Source: Branchiostoma lanceolatum
Lineage: Eukaryota; Chordata; Leptocardii; Amphioxiformes; Branchiostomatidae
Assembly (NCBI RefSeq): GCF_035083965.1
Contig: NC_089732.1
Span: 2,214,883 to 2,278,882, forward strand
Direction: 5' to 3'
Length of the DNA stretch: 64,000 nt
Shown one piece after another: positions 23,893 to 34,249 of the stretch. Below the pieces are notes generated by a model. That model was given only the letters and a program-made list of their open reading frames with translations, was not told the origin of the DNA and ran no database searches. Made by a program: the position numbers and the translations under genes. The first letter of the stretch is position 1; each line of letters starts with the position of its first letter.

Positions 23893-26800
23893 CTAGGAGT
23901 TGTAGCCGTAGCTGTAGACTCGGTCCCAGCCGTAGCAGGACACCGGGTCGGGAATGCAGCCCCAGCCGCAGTAGTAGGGGATGACGCAGCACGAGCAACG
24001 GGCCTGGTGGACGTAGCACGACATCGAGGCTATCCTGGGACCGAGAGTGCAAAAATAACAACGTCATCACAGCATCGGTCTCAGGTTGTGCTCAGCAATG
24101 TGTTTACCACAAGACATTAGTACGACATGAAAACAAATGGTAAACAGAAACTGAAATACACCATAGATAGCACAAACGATAACCTACGATATGGGTGTTC
24201 GGACCGGTCCGTACTTAACGGTACGGCCCCGTTCTTTCCTAGTTTGATTCGAACGATTCAAACTCGCTTCGAGTGCTCCGGTTGCGCCGCTGTCGAAAAT
24301 TCGAATACCGAATTCGGAGGATGGAATCGATGTTGTTACAACTTTTGTTTTGTTCGAGGACGCAAAACTTTCTCAACTTCATTTCGCATTTCGCATTGAA
24401 ATTTGTGTTTTCTCGGGTGGGTATGACAATAAATATAGAATACAACACGGGGTATTCCGTATCAGCCGAGGTTCCAGCCCGACCGCGGGTCGGATCGCCC
24501 GACGGCCGTAGGCCGGAGGGCGATCCGACCCGCGGGAGGGCTGGGACCGAGGGTGATGCGAAATACAACATTTATGTCATACCTTGGCCATACCCACCCG
24601 AGAAAACACACATTTCAATGCGGAATGCGTCAGAAGTTGAGGGAGTTTTGTGTCCTCGAACAAGAAACTGTAGCAACATTGATTCCAATCTCCGAATCCG
24701 GTATTCGAATTTCCGACGGCCGCGCAACCGGCGCGCTCGAAATGCGTTCGAAATATTCTATGGAAGCCTGTGTGATAACCCTCCCGAACCCTATGTGATC
24801 CGGATAGTTATCACACGGTCCGGAACACCCGTATCAGGCCCAGGCATGACATAAAATAAAATACAACACGGTGTATTCCGCATCTCCCTCGGTCACAGCC
24901 CTCCCGTGGGTTGCATCGGTGATACGACCAGCGGTCGAGCCGGTAGCTCAGGCGATTCAGAATACACTGTGTTGTATTCTATATTTACATGTGCCATTTC
25001 TGTCCTACCACCCACCGCTGTTTTTGACAGAGGTGTTCTAAATAGAACAGGAGGTTCTATACGTTCGATATGGTGTTCGACATGATCGGTCTATTATTGT
25101 ACTGACCTGCAACAGCCACTCCTGTTGGGCTCGTCCCTGACGCTGCAGCAGCCGTAGTCCGTGTTGCGGAGGAACCAGCCTTCATAGAACTCCTCGCATC
25201 CCGTCTGTCTGTAGGGACATAGAGGGTGTGTACAAGTCAGTAAGGAACAAAATACACAAGGTTTCAGAACCAGCCTTCGTAGAACTCCTCGCACCCCGTC
25301 TGTCTGTAGGGACATAGAGGGTGTGTGCAGGTCAGTGATACTTTTTTTCTTACTCAATATAAAGTAGAGTGGATTAATTCCACAAGGTAACAGACATTTT
25401 TTACACCACAGTCATCCACAGAAGTACATGAGATTCTCACTTTTTTTTCTACTTTTTCTTACTCAATGGTTTCTTAGTCAGGTAACCATTATTACACCTG
25501 AGCGGAGTGAAGAATGTCGTGAAAGTGCATTTCCCATGGTCATGACATGACGGGATTCTAACCCAGGACCTCTGGGTTCTGAGTCAAACACCCTGTCGTT
25601 ACGCCGCACGACCCCATCGACCAGTACTCTCCAAGCAGAGGAGTGGTTTCCCATGGTCATGACATGACGGGACTCTAACCCAGGACCTCTGGGTTCTGAG
25701 TCAAACACCCTGTCGTTACGCCGCACGACCCCATCGACCAGTACTCTCCAAGCAGAGGAGTGGTTTCCCATGGTCATGACATGACGGGACTCTAACCCAG
25801 GACCTCTGGGTTCTGAGTCAAACACCCTGTCGTTACGCCACACGACCCCATCGACCAGTACTCTCCAAGCAGAGGAGTGGTTCTGGCTGCGCTGGTTTTT
25901 GACGTGTTTTTAGGCTTTTTGTCGGGCTTTTTGCTTTGTTAGGTTTTTGCTGTCTCTCTAAACCACAGAGTAACCGACCAGCACACATGACGACATCCAT
26001 GAAAGTACCTTGCCGCGGCCCGCCCCAGAACCCGCGTACACGTACCGTGGCCATGTTTGTTGACACACACCAGCCGGCGTGTCGGGTCAGAGTTATACTT
26101 TTCAGCGAGGACACAAGTCGGGGGACTCCCGTGTCAAAACAGAGTGTCAAGTCGTCCATCCCAGCAGCCCACAACACCCTGTCGTCATGGCAACGGATGG
26201 AAACAGTTTTACCGGTTCGTTTGAGGACATACAACCCCCTTGAGCTCGTCTGAAAAAGTGAAGACTTTTTGCCGCACAACTTTGTGTAGGTTTATGTTAC
26301 GGTCTGTTTATCCGTAACGTTTTTGACACGCTGATCCTCTGACCTGTATCGTTTGTTGTCGTTGTTTCGAACTTTGAGACCACACAAAGTTGAATGGATT
26401 ACAGCCATTCTGGCCTATTAAGAAAAAAACCTCATTTCTAACGTTGGGCAACGATAGTCTATACCATCTCGGTAGGTTTAAGTTCACTTCGAAAACAGTC
26501 CCACCAATGGTGAATCTAGCCTTGGTAGTCATTCGCTATCGTCCTGGTGAGAGTGTCTGCAAACGTAAGCTGTTCAAAATAAATTGATGGTATCCATAGT
26601 AACGACCGACCAGTGTCAGCCATGTGTTCACACTGCAACCCTTCAGAGGGGATACAAAAATGAGTCACGTTTGGGACCGCGTTTTTCTCACAGAAGCGCC
26701 ACCTGGCGGCAGTGCGAAGTAGAACCTGAGTCAATATTACCATGAGGAAGGTAGCAGATAGACTACGGAAACGTTGTCAGGTAAATAGCTCTCGGTTCTG

Positions 26801-29800
26801 TTTGGATAAATCCTTCAAAATATATAAAATGCGTCAGTCAATCCGATTGGGAAATAAACTTCAAAGCTTTGGCGTCTCTTTTAACCAGCATTGGTTTACA
26901 GGACAGAGCCACCAGCCGGGTATTCATCATTCATTAATCACTTGATTCATTCATTCATTCTTTGATCTGAAGTACAGCCGGTAGGTACCCATTTGAGTAA
27001 TGAGGCTGTTGCCTTTTAACGTGCTCGAGGCACCTCCTCGATCGGTATCGACAGCCTTTGAAATGTATCCAGTATTAACACTGCCGCGGACAAAAATGAT
27101 GTAGTTGATAAAACTAGATACGACAGAAGCTATGTAACAAAGCTCAAATTGAGTCTCTAAGCTATAGGTCAGCCTGCAAGAAACAGGTTCTTATTAACCA
27201 GAGTGACCAGGGGGAACGTAGAACAAGATCAGAGGAATAAGTCGGTAGTGAGGACTGAAACTTGATACACAAGCCCAGTAGGGTGCAGACCCGAGTCTTG
27301 GAGCTGATCTCATGTGAGTGGCTGAGGCCTTGAACTGGGGAAGGAAGAGAGAAAGAAAGAGGGAGGGCATGTAAGGGGTGTAGGTAGGTAGGGGAGAAAA
27401 GGAAACGCTAAGAAACAACTTCAAACAAGGCAATCAGAAATGGCAGACGTCACCCCTTTCCCGTACTACCTTCAATTCCGCAAATAGCCCTATGAATGTC
27501 AGAATTAGTGGCGATACGACAAAGTGACGGTCCCATTTCCAATCCGGGGCCCGACAGGGACGGATTGGAAATGGGACCGAAGCATAAGCTGGTGTGTTAC
27601 GCCGAAGCGCGGGTCCCCAAACAGTTGTTGCCATCTGAAACAGTCGATGTCATATCGCTGACTCAGGCTGATACCATATCCGAGCGTATCATAACTTTTG
27701 TGTGGTCTGACAAAAGGCAGAAACGTATAAAAAGCAACATTTTCATTACAAATGTACGACATGTGGTTATATACCGGCTATACCGGCCTTACATGTGCAG
27801 ACACACACCGCAGAACGCTTGCAGGTGCCACACCTGATCCTAGAGAGGGGAAAGTTTCAGACGGATAACTCAAGACGGCTGGGTGCCGAGATCTCTGTTT
27901 TAGATCCGCTTACGTCTTTCAATAGCTCAATTACCCAGACGTCGGTAGCGGTTAGGGGAACTCTCAGCAGGGCAGTTGTCTGGGCTTCAGTCGAGACATT
28001 CCTGAACATTCCGTCATGCACAGCCCTTGGTACCGCCAATAAGTCACATCTAAAGCCCCCCCTCTCACTGGACCCGCGGCACGCTGGCGGCGTCGCTGCG
28101 GCCGATCGAATTGACAAAGCACTCAACGAATCCATCGACAAAATAACGAATCTTTTTAAGCTTTGTGTGTTTTGTTGTCTTTTTGGTCATACTTGTACGT
28201 TTTGAATGATATTCCCATTATAAAGTCAAGGGTAACACAAATCCAGTTTAGAACGCAGCGACGCCGCCAGCGTGCCGCGGGTCCAGTGGGGGGGGGGGGG
28301 GCTTAAGAATCATAAGTATTCCATCCCAAAGCACGATGATGGAGACAACAAACAAATTACCATTGGAACTATGAAAACTAGGTGGCCGTCAGAAAACAGA
28401 AGATAATCAGGAAGAAAAAACGGCAATATCAAGTCGCCGATCGTACAAAATGTAGTAAAGCCTGCTATGAAGGTGCAGGCATTTCCCCGATGGTTTTGTA
28501 ACCTTCATGAAAAACAAGGGTATTGTCTTGGGTGTGTCTCTGCGTGTGTCTGTCTGCGTGTGTGCTCGCGTGTCTGTCTGTGTCTGTCTGTCTGTCTGTG
28601 TGCGTGCGTGTCTCTCTCTCTCTCTCTCTCTTTCTCTGTATGTGTGTGTGTGTGTGTCTGTGTGTGTGTGTGTGCGTGTGTGTGTTTCCGGATATTTGTG
28701 ATCAGCATGAAAAGAACCTCTGGATTGTGAGATGATATTTGGCATGTGGGAAGGTCTTATGAAGACAAAGGTCAACGTCGACTCTGGGCTTCCTGGCGGC
28801 CTTCCTTGGTACTGCAGTATAACGTCTGTGTTTTGTATCCTTTATCCTGGACATGCTAGTTTTGTTCTGCCCTGAATTGTTACTTGACTCTTGTCCGTGA
28901 CATCTACTTTCCACTAACCACGCCTGGTCAGCCCCCTAGCCTCTACCAGACTCCGCGAATGGCTGGAAAAATAGCAGAACTTGACCAAATCGAGTGAACA
29001 GTATGCTAAGGGAGTCGGCTAGGGCGGGAGGGTCCGATATATCAGAGCGGCAAACTGTACCCCTATAGAAGACTAACTCCTCTTGCATGTTTTTCAGTCT
29101 ATTTGGCCAATTTCGACTCTTTCCAGCCTCCTCTCCACATGTTCGCCCCTTAGTGTTATTTGTCGTCTGTGTTTACGTTAGGCGGAATTCGGAGTCTGGA
29201 ATGTCAATCTGGGAAAGCCTGGGCCCAGCTTTGCTTGCTTCAACGGCAATGGCAACAAAGCATCCTCCTTGTAGTAAAAATAGAAAACTTCGGGAAATCG
29301 GATAACTTCGCAAAAGATTCAATATACTAGTATATATACATATGCTAAAAGTCATCGCTTTCTTGATTTCTTGAAAGGAAGAAAAGAAGACGCTTCATTT
29401 TATGCCTCAATGAGTCTGACGAAACCATGTTTCTCTTTCATGAAGTTATTTTCCAGTTCAGATGAACGTTTGTCTCATTATAGAATGAATAGTTTATCAG
29501 GTTGGCAAATGATAGGATGAATTGTGGAGTTTTCTTATAGACAACTATTTGTTTTCTTCTCTGTCGAAGTTTCGGTGGCTGAAAGTTGGAATGAGGCAGA
29601 TGGATCACCAAAACGTACATGCAGGATAATCACGAGTTCTAGAAAATGCCATTGTCCTGGTGAGATATCTTCTAAACCCACTTGCACGACGGGAGAGTTG
29701 TTGTCGTTTCCTTAAGTCAGTTAAGACAGGGAAGAAGACATGGGGAGAAGTTAATGCTTCGATGACTTGTAACAATATCATGGCGCCCTTCCACATAGTT

Positions 29801-30872
29801 TTATGCCATTAAATCAAAATCATCGTCCTTTTGAAATAATCCAAACCACTCATCATTGCAAACTTGAAGCCTTTTTTCCCCTCTGCTTTGAAAGAAGAAG
29901 TCAACACCACATAAGTAAAGTAGATCTAGAACATTATCATAAAATAGCAATGTAGTCTTTATTGTCTTCACTTGTGCTCGTACACTATAATTGATTGTTT
30001 TTCACTTGGAATTACCCTGAATTTGATATTAGCTTGTTGCTTATCAACTTATTTATCAAGATAAATTATGATATATCTTAAACCCACCTGCAGGACGGCG
30101 ATCCGCAGGCCACCTTCCTGGCGATCCTCTGCGCGGTTTTCCACCAGGCCACGGGGATGTTGCCGTAGGTCCACTGGATGTGTCCCTCGTACAGCTCCGG
30201 CACGTCCAGGTACAGCTCGTCGACGTCCCTGCTGTAGGACCGGCCGCCGAACGCCTGTCGGCGGACCCGGGACGCGCTCGTCACCGCCGCCTTCACGGGC
30301 ACGGCCCGGTGGAAATCCTCCTCGCACGAGAAGAGCCCGTTGCCGTGGACGTAGGACAGACTGTCCGTGCAGAGCCCGTCGGTGGTGTTGAGTCCGTGTT
30401 TCGCCAGCCTCTGCGCCACGCGCGCGACGGAGAGGTGGTACATGGGCGCGAAGCGGAGCTGACTCTTCTCCATGGCCTTCCCGTGAGTCGAGTTGTAGAG
30501 GCGGTGCACCAGCCTGTCGTACACCTTCGCCACGGTCCCGAGCTTCAGACCGGCCTCGGCCGCCCGTCGGAGCAACCCGCCAGCCTCCCCGACCACCTTC
30601 TCCCGCAGGCCCGGCACCTGCCGCGTGTTGAGGTACTTGGCGGGGATGTGCAGGCGAGAGAGAGTGTAGACGCCTTCATCCTGAACCACGCCGATCTCCG
30701 AGACGATCTCGTCCTCCAGAGCGGTGGACTCGACGACAAACTCTCGGCCGGCCTGCTTGAACCTCCCGAGGACATGTGTGTCGGGCTCCGCTGCCAGGAG
30801 AGTGAATCCGGACGAGGAGGCGACGCTCAGCGCGACGACCGCGAGAAGAAGAAAAAAGCAAAACCCGCTCAT
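23893..30872 (-). CDS. Unrecognised secreted proprotein with Cys-rich C-terminus (342 aa)
   Basis: Three exons, 30088-30872, 25107-25208 and 23893-24034, join in phase (785+102+142 nt = 343 codons). The start [17 protein letters not shown] is a strong signal peptide. Residues 24-201 form a helix-rich segment with two N-glycosylation sites (NST near 127, NTT near 162). RVRR at 202-205 is a furin-type site that would release a C-terminal part of about 137 residues. That part ends in a dense cysteine, tyrosine and glycine block: [54 protein letters not shown] recognise no domain. Exon 1 is markedly GC-rich compared with its surroundings. Intron 1 holds a near-identical partial copy of exon 2. 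Spliced structure is inferred from sites and phase only, but the agreement at both junctions is convincing. Confidence 0.75.
24186..24832. repeat. Large (~645 bp) nested fold-back element
   Basis: GGGTGTTCGGACCGGTCCGT at the left pairs with CGGTCCGGAACACCC at the right. Pairing runs inward through TTCGAATACCGAATTCGGAG, GTTCGAGGACGCAAAACT and TGTGTTTTCTCGGGTGGGT. The centre (24424-24590) is a separate palindrome with ends ATGACA...TGTCAT around a GC-rich hairpin (GGTCGGATCGCCC). It lies in intron 2 of the secreted-protein gene. Confidence 0.9.
24846..24998. repeat. Second copy of the inner fold-back element
   Basis: ATGACATAAAATAAAATACA, then ACACGGTGTATTCCG, pair with CAGAATACACTGTGTTGTAT at the right. 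It is the same family as the 24424-24590 element nested in the larger fold-back. Confidence 0.75.
25262..25343 (-). pseudogene. Partial duplicate of exon 2 of the secreted-protein gene
   Basis: This is a near-identical copy, 95 bp upstream in gene sense, of the 5' part of exon 2 and its acceptor intron (25167-25248). After the acceptor it reads [13 protein letters not shown] and then meets a TGA, where the real exon continues LRNTDYGCC. Only a handful of bases differ over about 75, so the duplication is recent. The acceptor is intact, so if used it would give a truncated protein. Confidence 0.8.
25483..25858 (-). mobile_element. tRNA-derived SINE head in three tandem ~118-bp copies
   Basis: The minus strand contains TGCGGCGTAACGACAGGGT (A-box like) and GGTCCTGGGTTAGAATCC (B-box like), features of a tRNA-derived SINE. 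The unit repeats three times, each copy punctuated by the family A end TACTCTCCAAGCAGAGG (25624, 25742, 25859). The first copy has extra SINE body. An open frame through the array is an artefact of the repeat. Confidence 0.8.
25859..25950. repeat. Family A element, left half only
   Basis: TACTCTCCAAGCAGAGGAGT leads into GCTGGTTTTTGACGTGTTTT and TAGGCTTTTTGTCGGGCTTT, as in the element at 312-503. No right half follows. Confidence 0.8.
26048..26251 (-). other. Candidate isolated exon (unrecognised)
   Basis: A minus-strand frame runs from a good acceptor (TTTTTCAG at 26252) through [37 protein letters not shown] and [17 protein letters not shown] to a good donor (GTACGTGT near 26047). Composition looks coding, but the phase does not fit between exons 1 and 2 of the secreted-protein gene, in whose intron it lies. 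It could be an exon of a separate gene, a gene fragment or chance. Confidence 0.3.
27528..27579. repeat. Perfect 18-bp-stem hairpin
   Basis: CGGTCCCATTTCCAATCC pairs exactly with GGATTGGAAATGGGACCG around a GC-rich loop. It lies in intron 1 of the secreted-protein gene. Confidence 0.9.
28051..28306. repeat. GC-rich MITE with ~45-bp terminal inverted repeats
   Basis: TAAAGCCCCCCC then CACTGGACCCGCGGCACGCT (left) are matched by AGCGTGCCGCGGGTCCAGTG and a G-run ending GCTTAA (right). The arms extend through GGCGGCGTCGCTGCG. The core is AT-rich. Flanking TTAA/TAA suggests a TTAA or TTA target. Confidence 0.85.
28530..28690. repeat. (GT)n/(CT)n compound microsatellite
   Basis: TGTCTG, CTCTCT and TGTGTG runs in succession. 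Frames on both strands are repeat artefacts. Confidence 0.95.
28937..29135. repeat. Family B palindromic element, diverged
   Basis: TAGCCTCTACCAGACTCCGC opens the element and ATTTGGCCAATTTCGACTCT then TTCCAGCC close it; the outermost right end is decayed. The core text (CAAACTGTACCCCTATAG) matches the member at 12976. Confidence 0.75.
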
Positions 30873-31580
30873 TCTGAAGTCGTTAAGTAGTCGCAGTGCC
30901 CTTCAGCAGAACCAGACGGTAGATCGTCAGCAAACACACCCTTACCCTTGTCCCTTCTCACTCCCTCTGTGCGGATCCAGACTGTAAACAAACACTCGCC
31001 GACCCGCAAAACCGCCGCACAGTGGCCAACACAAAAATTCCCTCCTCACTCAGGAGCTACCACCGGCACAAAGCCGCCAATTCAGGATCGCTTTCACGAA
31101 ATATTTGACATTGACCGCAGCCGCCTCAAGAGGGCAGAGTTTATTTACTGAAGCGTTCGGCTGCGGTGTATCTGGGTACATAGCTGTGGAGATCTCTTCC
31201 AACGGTTTAGTGTAAAGACCTTAAGATTTAGATCTGTTTTAAGTTGTACATAATTTGTATAATTTGTTATTCTTGCCATATGTCTCTAAGCTGTGAAAGT
31301 CTTTTCAAACGGGTTAGTGTAAAGATTAAGATTTAGATGTAATTTGATATGAAAATGATATTGGTTGTATAAAATTTGCATAATTTGTAATTCATATTTT
31401 TCAGAATTCTGTATATCCAAGTATATTCAAAACCAATGAACCAGGAAAGCTGAACAATTCGCCCCTTAGGCTACCAGTAGTTTTTATACTAGTCTCTAAC
31501 AGACTAACCGCGCCGGCTATAGGGAGAATATTTGCCAGGGGTGTTTGGCCATCGAGGGTTTCATTTGCAGGCCTAGGATG
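30873..31580. other. Intergenic, upstream of the secreted-protein gene
   Basis: It includes the presumed promoter; I see no TATA box at a useful spacing. A loose direct repeat of ATTTAGAT...TTGTATAATTTG occurs twice (near 31225 and 31335). Nothing else is supported. Confidence 0.4.
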
Positions 31581-31583
31581 ACA

Positions 31584-31686
31584 TATTGGACCCTTTCTCC
31601 GTAGCCGGCTCCCTTACCATACTATTCACTCTATTTGGCCAATTTCTACTATTTTCCCAGCCATCCGCGGGATCTGGTAGAGGCTA
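31584..31686. repeat. Family B element, right half only
   Basis: CTCCGTAGCCGGCTCCCTTA, ATTTGGCCAATTTCTACT and GATCTGGTAGAGGCTA match the right half of the full-length members. The left half is missing. Confidence 0.85.
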
Positions 31687-31829
31687 GCTTTTTACCCGCC
31701 TTTTGGAACAATAAACTAGTCATCTGTGTTGGTGTTCGGTGAGTCTATATGGGCTGTGCCCTCCACACGTATCCACTCCAGCTGGAGACATACGGCCTGT
31801 TGAAACAGATATGTGAGACCGTCCAGTGG

Positions 31830-32560
31830 ACTAACACAGAAAGCCGCAACGAAAACGAGACAGTGGCACGCTCTGAGCCCCGCTTAGCCTCCGATGCAGA
31901 CTCCTCCCGACTGTTTTCTTTTTCAAGTTATTGTTTTTATACTATTACATTTTTTTTCTTATTGCTGGCCAACAACAAGAAAAAAAAGTAATAGTAAAGC
32001 TGAAACTTAGAAAATGAAAACACCCGGAAGGAGTCTGCAACGGGGGCTAAGCCCCGCTACCCTCAGACCGGGACTTCTCAGCGTGCATTAGGCTCCGTGC
32101 AGACAGAAAAGACAACTTTACTTCAAGCCCAACGAACTCGACTTTGGGATGACCTCTGCATATGTATTGGATTCGCCTTGTCGTGTAAGACTGACATCAT
32201 TGTGTCTTAAATGTCATATTCGTCTTAGGACAGAGCTATCTGCGACAACAAATCAAAGGCATTCTTGGGGCTGTTGTGGATGTGTCGTACAAGCTTCGTA
32301 ACGTAAACGAGACAGTGGCACGTACTGAGCCCGGTTGCCCTCAGACCGGGGCTTCTCAGCGTGCATTAGCCTCCGTGCAGACAGAAAAGACAACTTTACT
32401 TCAAGCCATCTTGAGGCCTAACGACCTCGACTTTGGGATGACATCCACAGTATGCAAAGCTTCAAGTTTACATTGTCTACTGGAAGGTCCCTACGGCGCT
32501 GTTACATTCGTCGTAGGTCGCTATAAGCTTAAGGTTTTGATGTCGTAGAAAAGCAGGCTG
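31830..32560. repeat. ~290-bp imperfect tandem duplication with a MITE nested in the first copy
   Basis: AACGAGACAGTGGCACG, GACTTCTCAGCGTGCATTAG, CAGACAGAAAAGACAACTTT and CTCGACTTTGGGATGAC occur in the same order in both copies (about 31850-32160 and 32300-32445). The first copy is interrupted at 31880-32050 by an inverted-repeat element (TTAGCCTCCGATGCAGACTC ... GAGTCTGCAACGGGGGCTAA). Confidence 0.8.
31880..32050. repeat. MITE, family D (GCCTCCGTTGCAG ends)
   Basis: The terminal inverted repeats are about 30 bp, flanked by GCCCC on both sides as a possible target duplication. The uninterrupted copy downstream (GAGCCCGGTTGCC) gives the empty site. The same ends recur at 32701-32912. Confidence 0.8.
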
Positions 32561-32700
32561 TGATATTACGATAGAACCAATTGCCGACAAGGAACTGTAT
32601 GAGATAACCTTTAAAAGCAAGAATTTCGTACGACACATGCTCGGCCATTAGTTTGCAATCGTACGACTATCATACGACGTCGACTGTGAACGGTACTACG

Positions 32701-32912
32701 GCCTCCGTTGCAGGCCTTCCCACTAGCGTTTTACTAGCGATTTTTTTTTCAACTTTTTTTTTTTGGGGGGGGGGGCGTATCTTCTTGAGCCCCCGTATCT
32801 GCTTGGGCCCCGTATCTGCTTGGGATTGTGGTAATCGCCCCCCCCCCCCCCAAGAAAAGTTGGGGAAAAAAATCGCTACCAAAACGCTAGTGGGAAGGCC
32901 TGCAACGGAGGC
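32701..32912. repeat. MITE, family D, with homopolymer core
   Basis: GCCTCCGTTGCAGGCCTTCC and CACTAGCGTTTT at the left are exactly reverse-complemented at the right (AAAACGCTAGTGGGAAGGCC). The inside holds long T, G and C runs and three direct GTATCTGCTTGGG-type blocks. Confidence 0.9.
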
Positions 32913-32924
32913 TATGTGAACGGG

Positions 32925-33155
32925 GCGTTACAGTCACACTTGTACTTTCGTCGCAGGACAACTTTACGACAGCAAATCGAAGGCATTCACAGGACACACC
33001 TGGATGTGTCATACAAATTTCATCTGTTGTGTGACGGAACATGCATGTTGTCGTAAATACCGTAGTGTCGACGGTCGGTTATGCCAATTTTTTGTTGACA
33101 TCATGATCACAGTACGACAAAAAAGATCGTGCGACAATATGACCGTGCCTTAGGT
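32925..33155. repeat. Decayed CACACTTGT-end element
   Basis: GTCACACTTGTACTTTCGTC at the left and a GTGCGACAATATGACCGTGC tail recall the ends of the 18558-18780 element. It contains repeated CGACAG/CGTAC motifs shared with 32220-32290. Confidence 0.4.
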
Positions 33156-33159
33156 TTAG

Positions 33160-33930
33160 GCACACACTCTGTTGGCCTTCGGTAGCGATGTGCTGTTTAT
33201 ACCATCACTCTTCCTATTCACCCTGTGCCACTGTATATGTCGTTAAGGGACTAAAAATACCCCAAGGTGTGTATATGCTTCAACACTAGTCCTTTAATCA
33301 CATTACCTCTGTACACTTTGAGGGGGAGAAGAAACCGCGGGCTGTATGTGTGTCTCTCAGGATCTGTTTAAAGGGAAAAGGAACAAAAACAAGCTGGCTG
33401 GGGGCACGGAGAACGAGGTTTATGTAGCGTGGAATGTGGGTCAGAACTAGAATGGAGTAAAGATGACGGTCCACTGTACAAGAAATAGAAAGAACAGTCA
33501 ATGGTATTTGAGAAAATGAAGCATTTGAGAAAGGGAGGGAGAGAAAGTAAAAGAAGATAAAGGAAAGCGTAGAGAACAAAAAGTAGGGGAAAGGATGAAC
33601 GAAAAGAAAACGAGAAAAGAAGTGAGAAATGAAATAAAGATAAAATTCAATTCAGTATATTGTTTGGAGTGATAGAGAAAAAGGAGAAGGATAACTCTAG
33701 GCTAGCGACTATAGGAGGGAGTGGGACCAAGCCATAAGCAATGAAAAGCTTCTCTTAGAGTTTTAGAACTGCAGCATTTGCCGTTCTCAGTGGCTCACCA
33801 CACGACGCTATCGGTGCAAAACGGTAGCAATCAGATAACCGCAGCATGATGATGACAGAAAAAGCAAGCTCCAAACACTGCCTAACGGCAACCCGAGATA
33901 ACCCAGCCACCAGTCCCTTTTATTTTGACG
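33160..33930. other. Gene-free stretch
   Basis: Purine-rich (GAAAAG/GAGAAA) DNA from about 33480 to 33700; no gene, RNA or clear element is supported. Confidence 0.4.
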
Positions 33931-33934
33931 GAGG

Positions 33935-34235
33935 CCACGGCACGTGTCAGTCTATTGGACCTGTCAGCTCGGGTTAGAGCTAAAACCGCGAGTCTAGCGG
34001 GGGAGGAGGGCATATTAATCTCCAAGCAGATCTAATGGTTGCGAAGACCGTATCCAACTGGCAGAATAATTTCTTATTGCAACCTAAGAACGTCTTCTGA
34101 CAGTTGGATACGGTCTAGGTCTTCGCAACCTTTAGATCTGCTTGGAGATTTGGGGAATATGACACGTGCCGGTCTATTGGACCTGTCGACTCGGGCTAGA
34201 GCTAAAACCGCGAGTCTAGCGGGGGAGGGAGGGGC
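33935..34235. repeat. Direct repeat flanking a palindromic element
   Basis: GTCTATTGGACCTGTC, then GAGCTAAAACCGCGAGTCTA and GCGGGGGAGG, occur at about 33950-34005 and again at 34170-34225. Between them lies the family A-like palindrome at 34017-34151. Confidence 0.85.
34017..34151. repeat. Palindromic element, family A variant (AATCTCCAAGCAGATC ends)
   Basis: AATCTCCAAGCAGATCTAA is mirrored by TTTAGATCTGCTTGGAGATT. The arms continue (GGTTGCGAAGACCGTATCCA against TGGATACGGTCTAGGTCTTC) to a short loop. Confidence 0.9.
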
Positions 34236-34249
34236 GCGAGGGGATCAGG

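Noticed and set aside
24273..24854. 193-codon open frame on the plus strand
   Set aside because: It lies entirely within the nested fold-back element; both arms being GC-rich and inverted explains the openness.
25478..25843. 121-codon minus-strand frame with perfect internal repeats
   Set aside because: It is the ~118-bp SINE tandem read in one frame.
26308..26587. Open frames of 74 and 65 codons on opposite strands
   Set aside because: No splice context, domain or signal supports either; left as unexplained intronic sequence.
27795..28205. 136-codon plus-strand frame
   Set aside because: Its second half is inside the GC-rich MITE at 28051-28306 and the first half has no recognisable coding features.
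28407..28775. 122-residue frame and four others over the compound microsatellite
   Set aside because: Pure repeat composition (RERERE, THTHTH).
30068..30890. Long plus-strand frames (107 and 236 codons)
   Set aside because: They are shadows of the GC-rich exon 1 of the secreted-protein gene on the minus strand, which has the signal peptide and proper splice donor.
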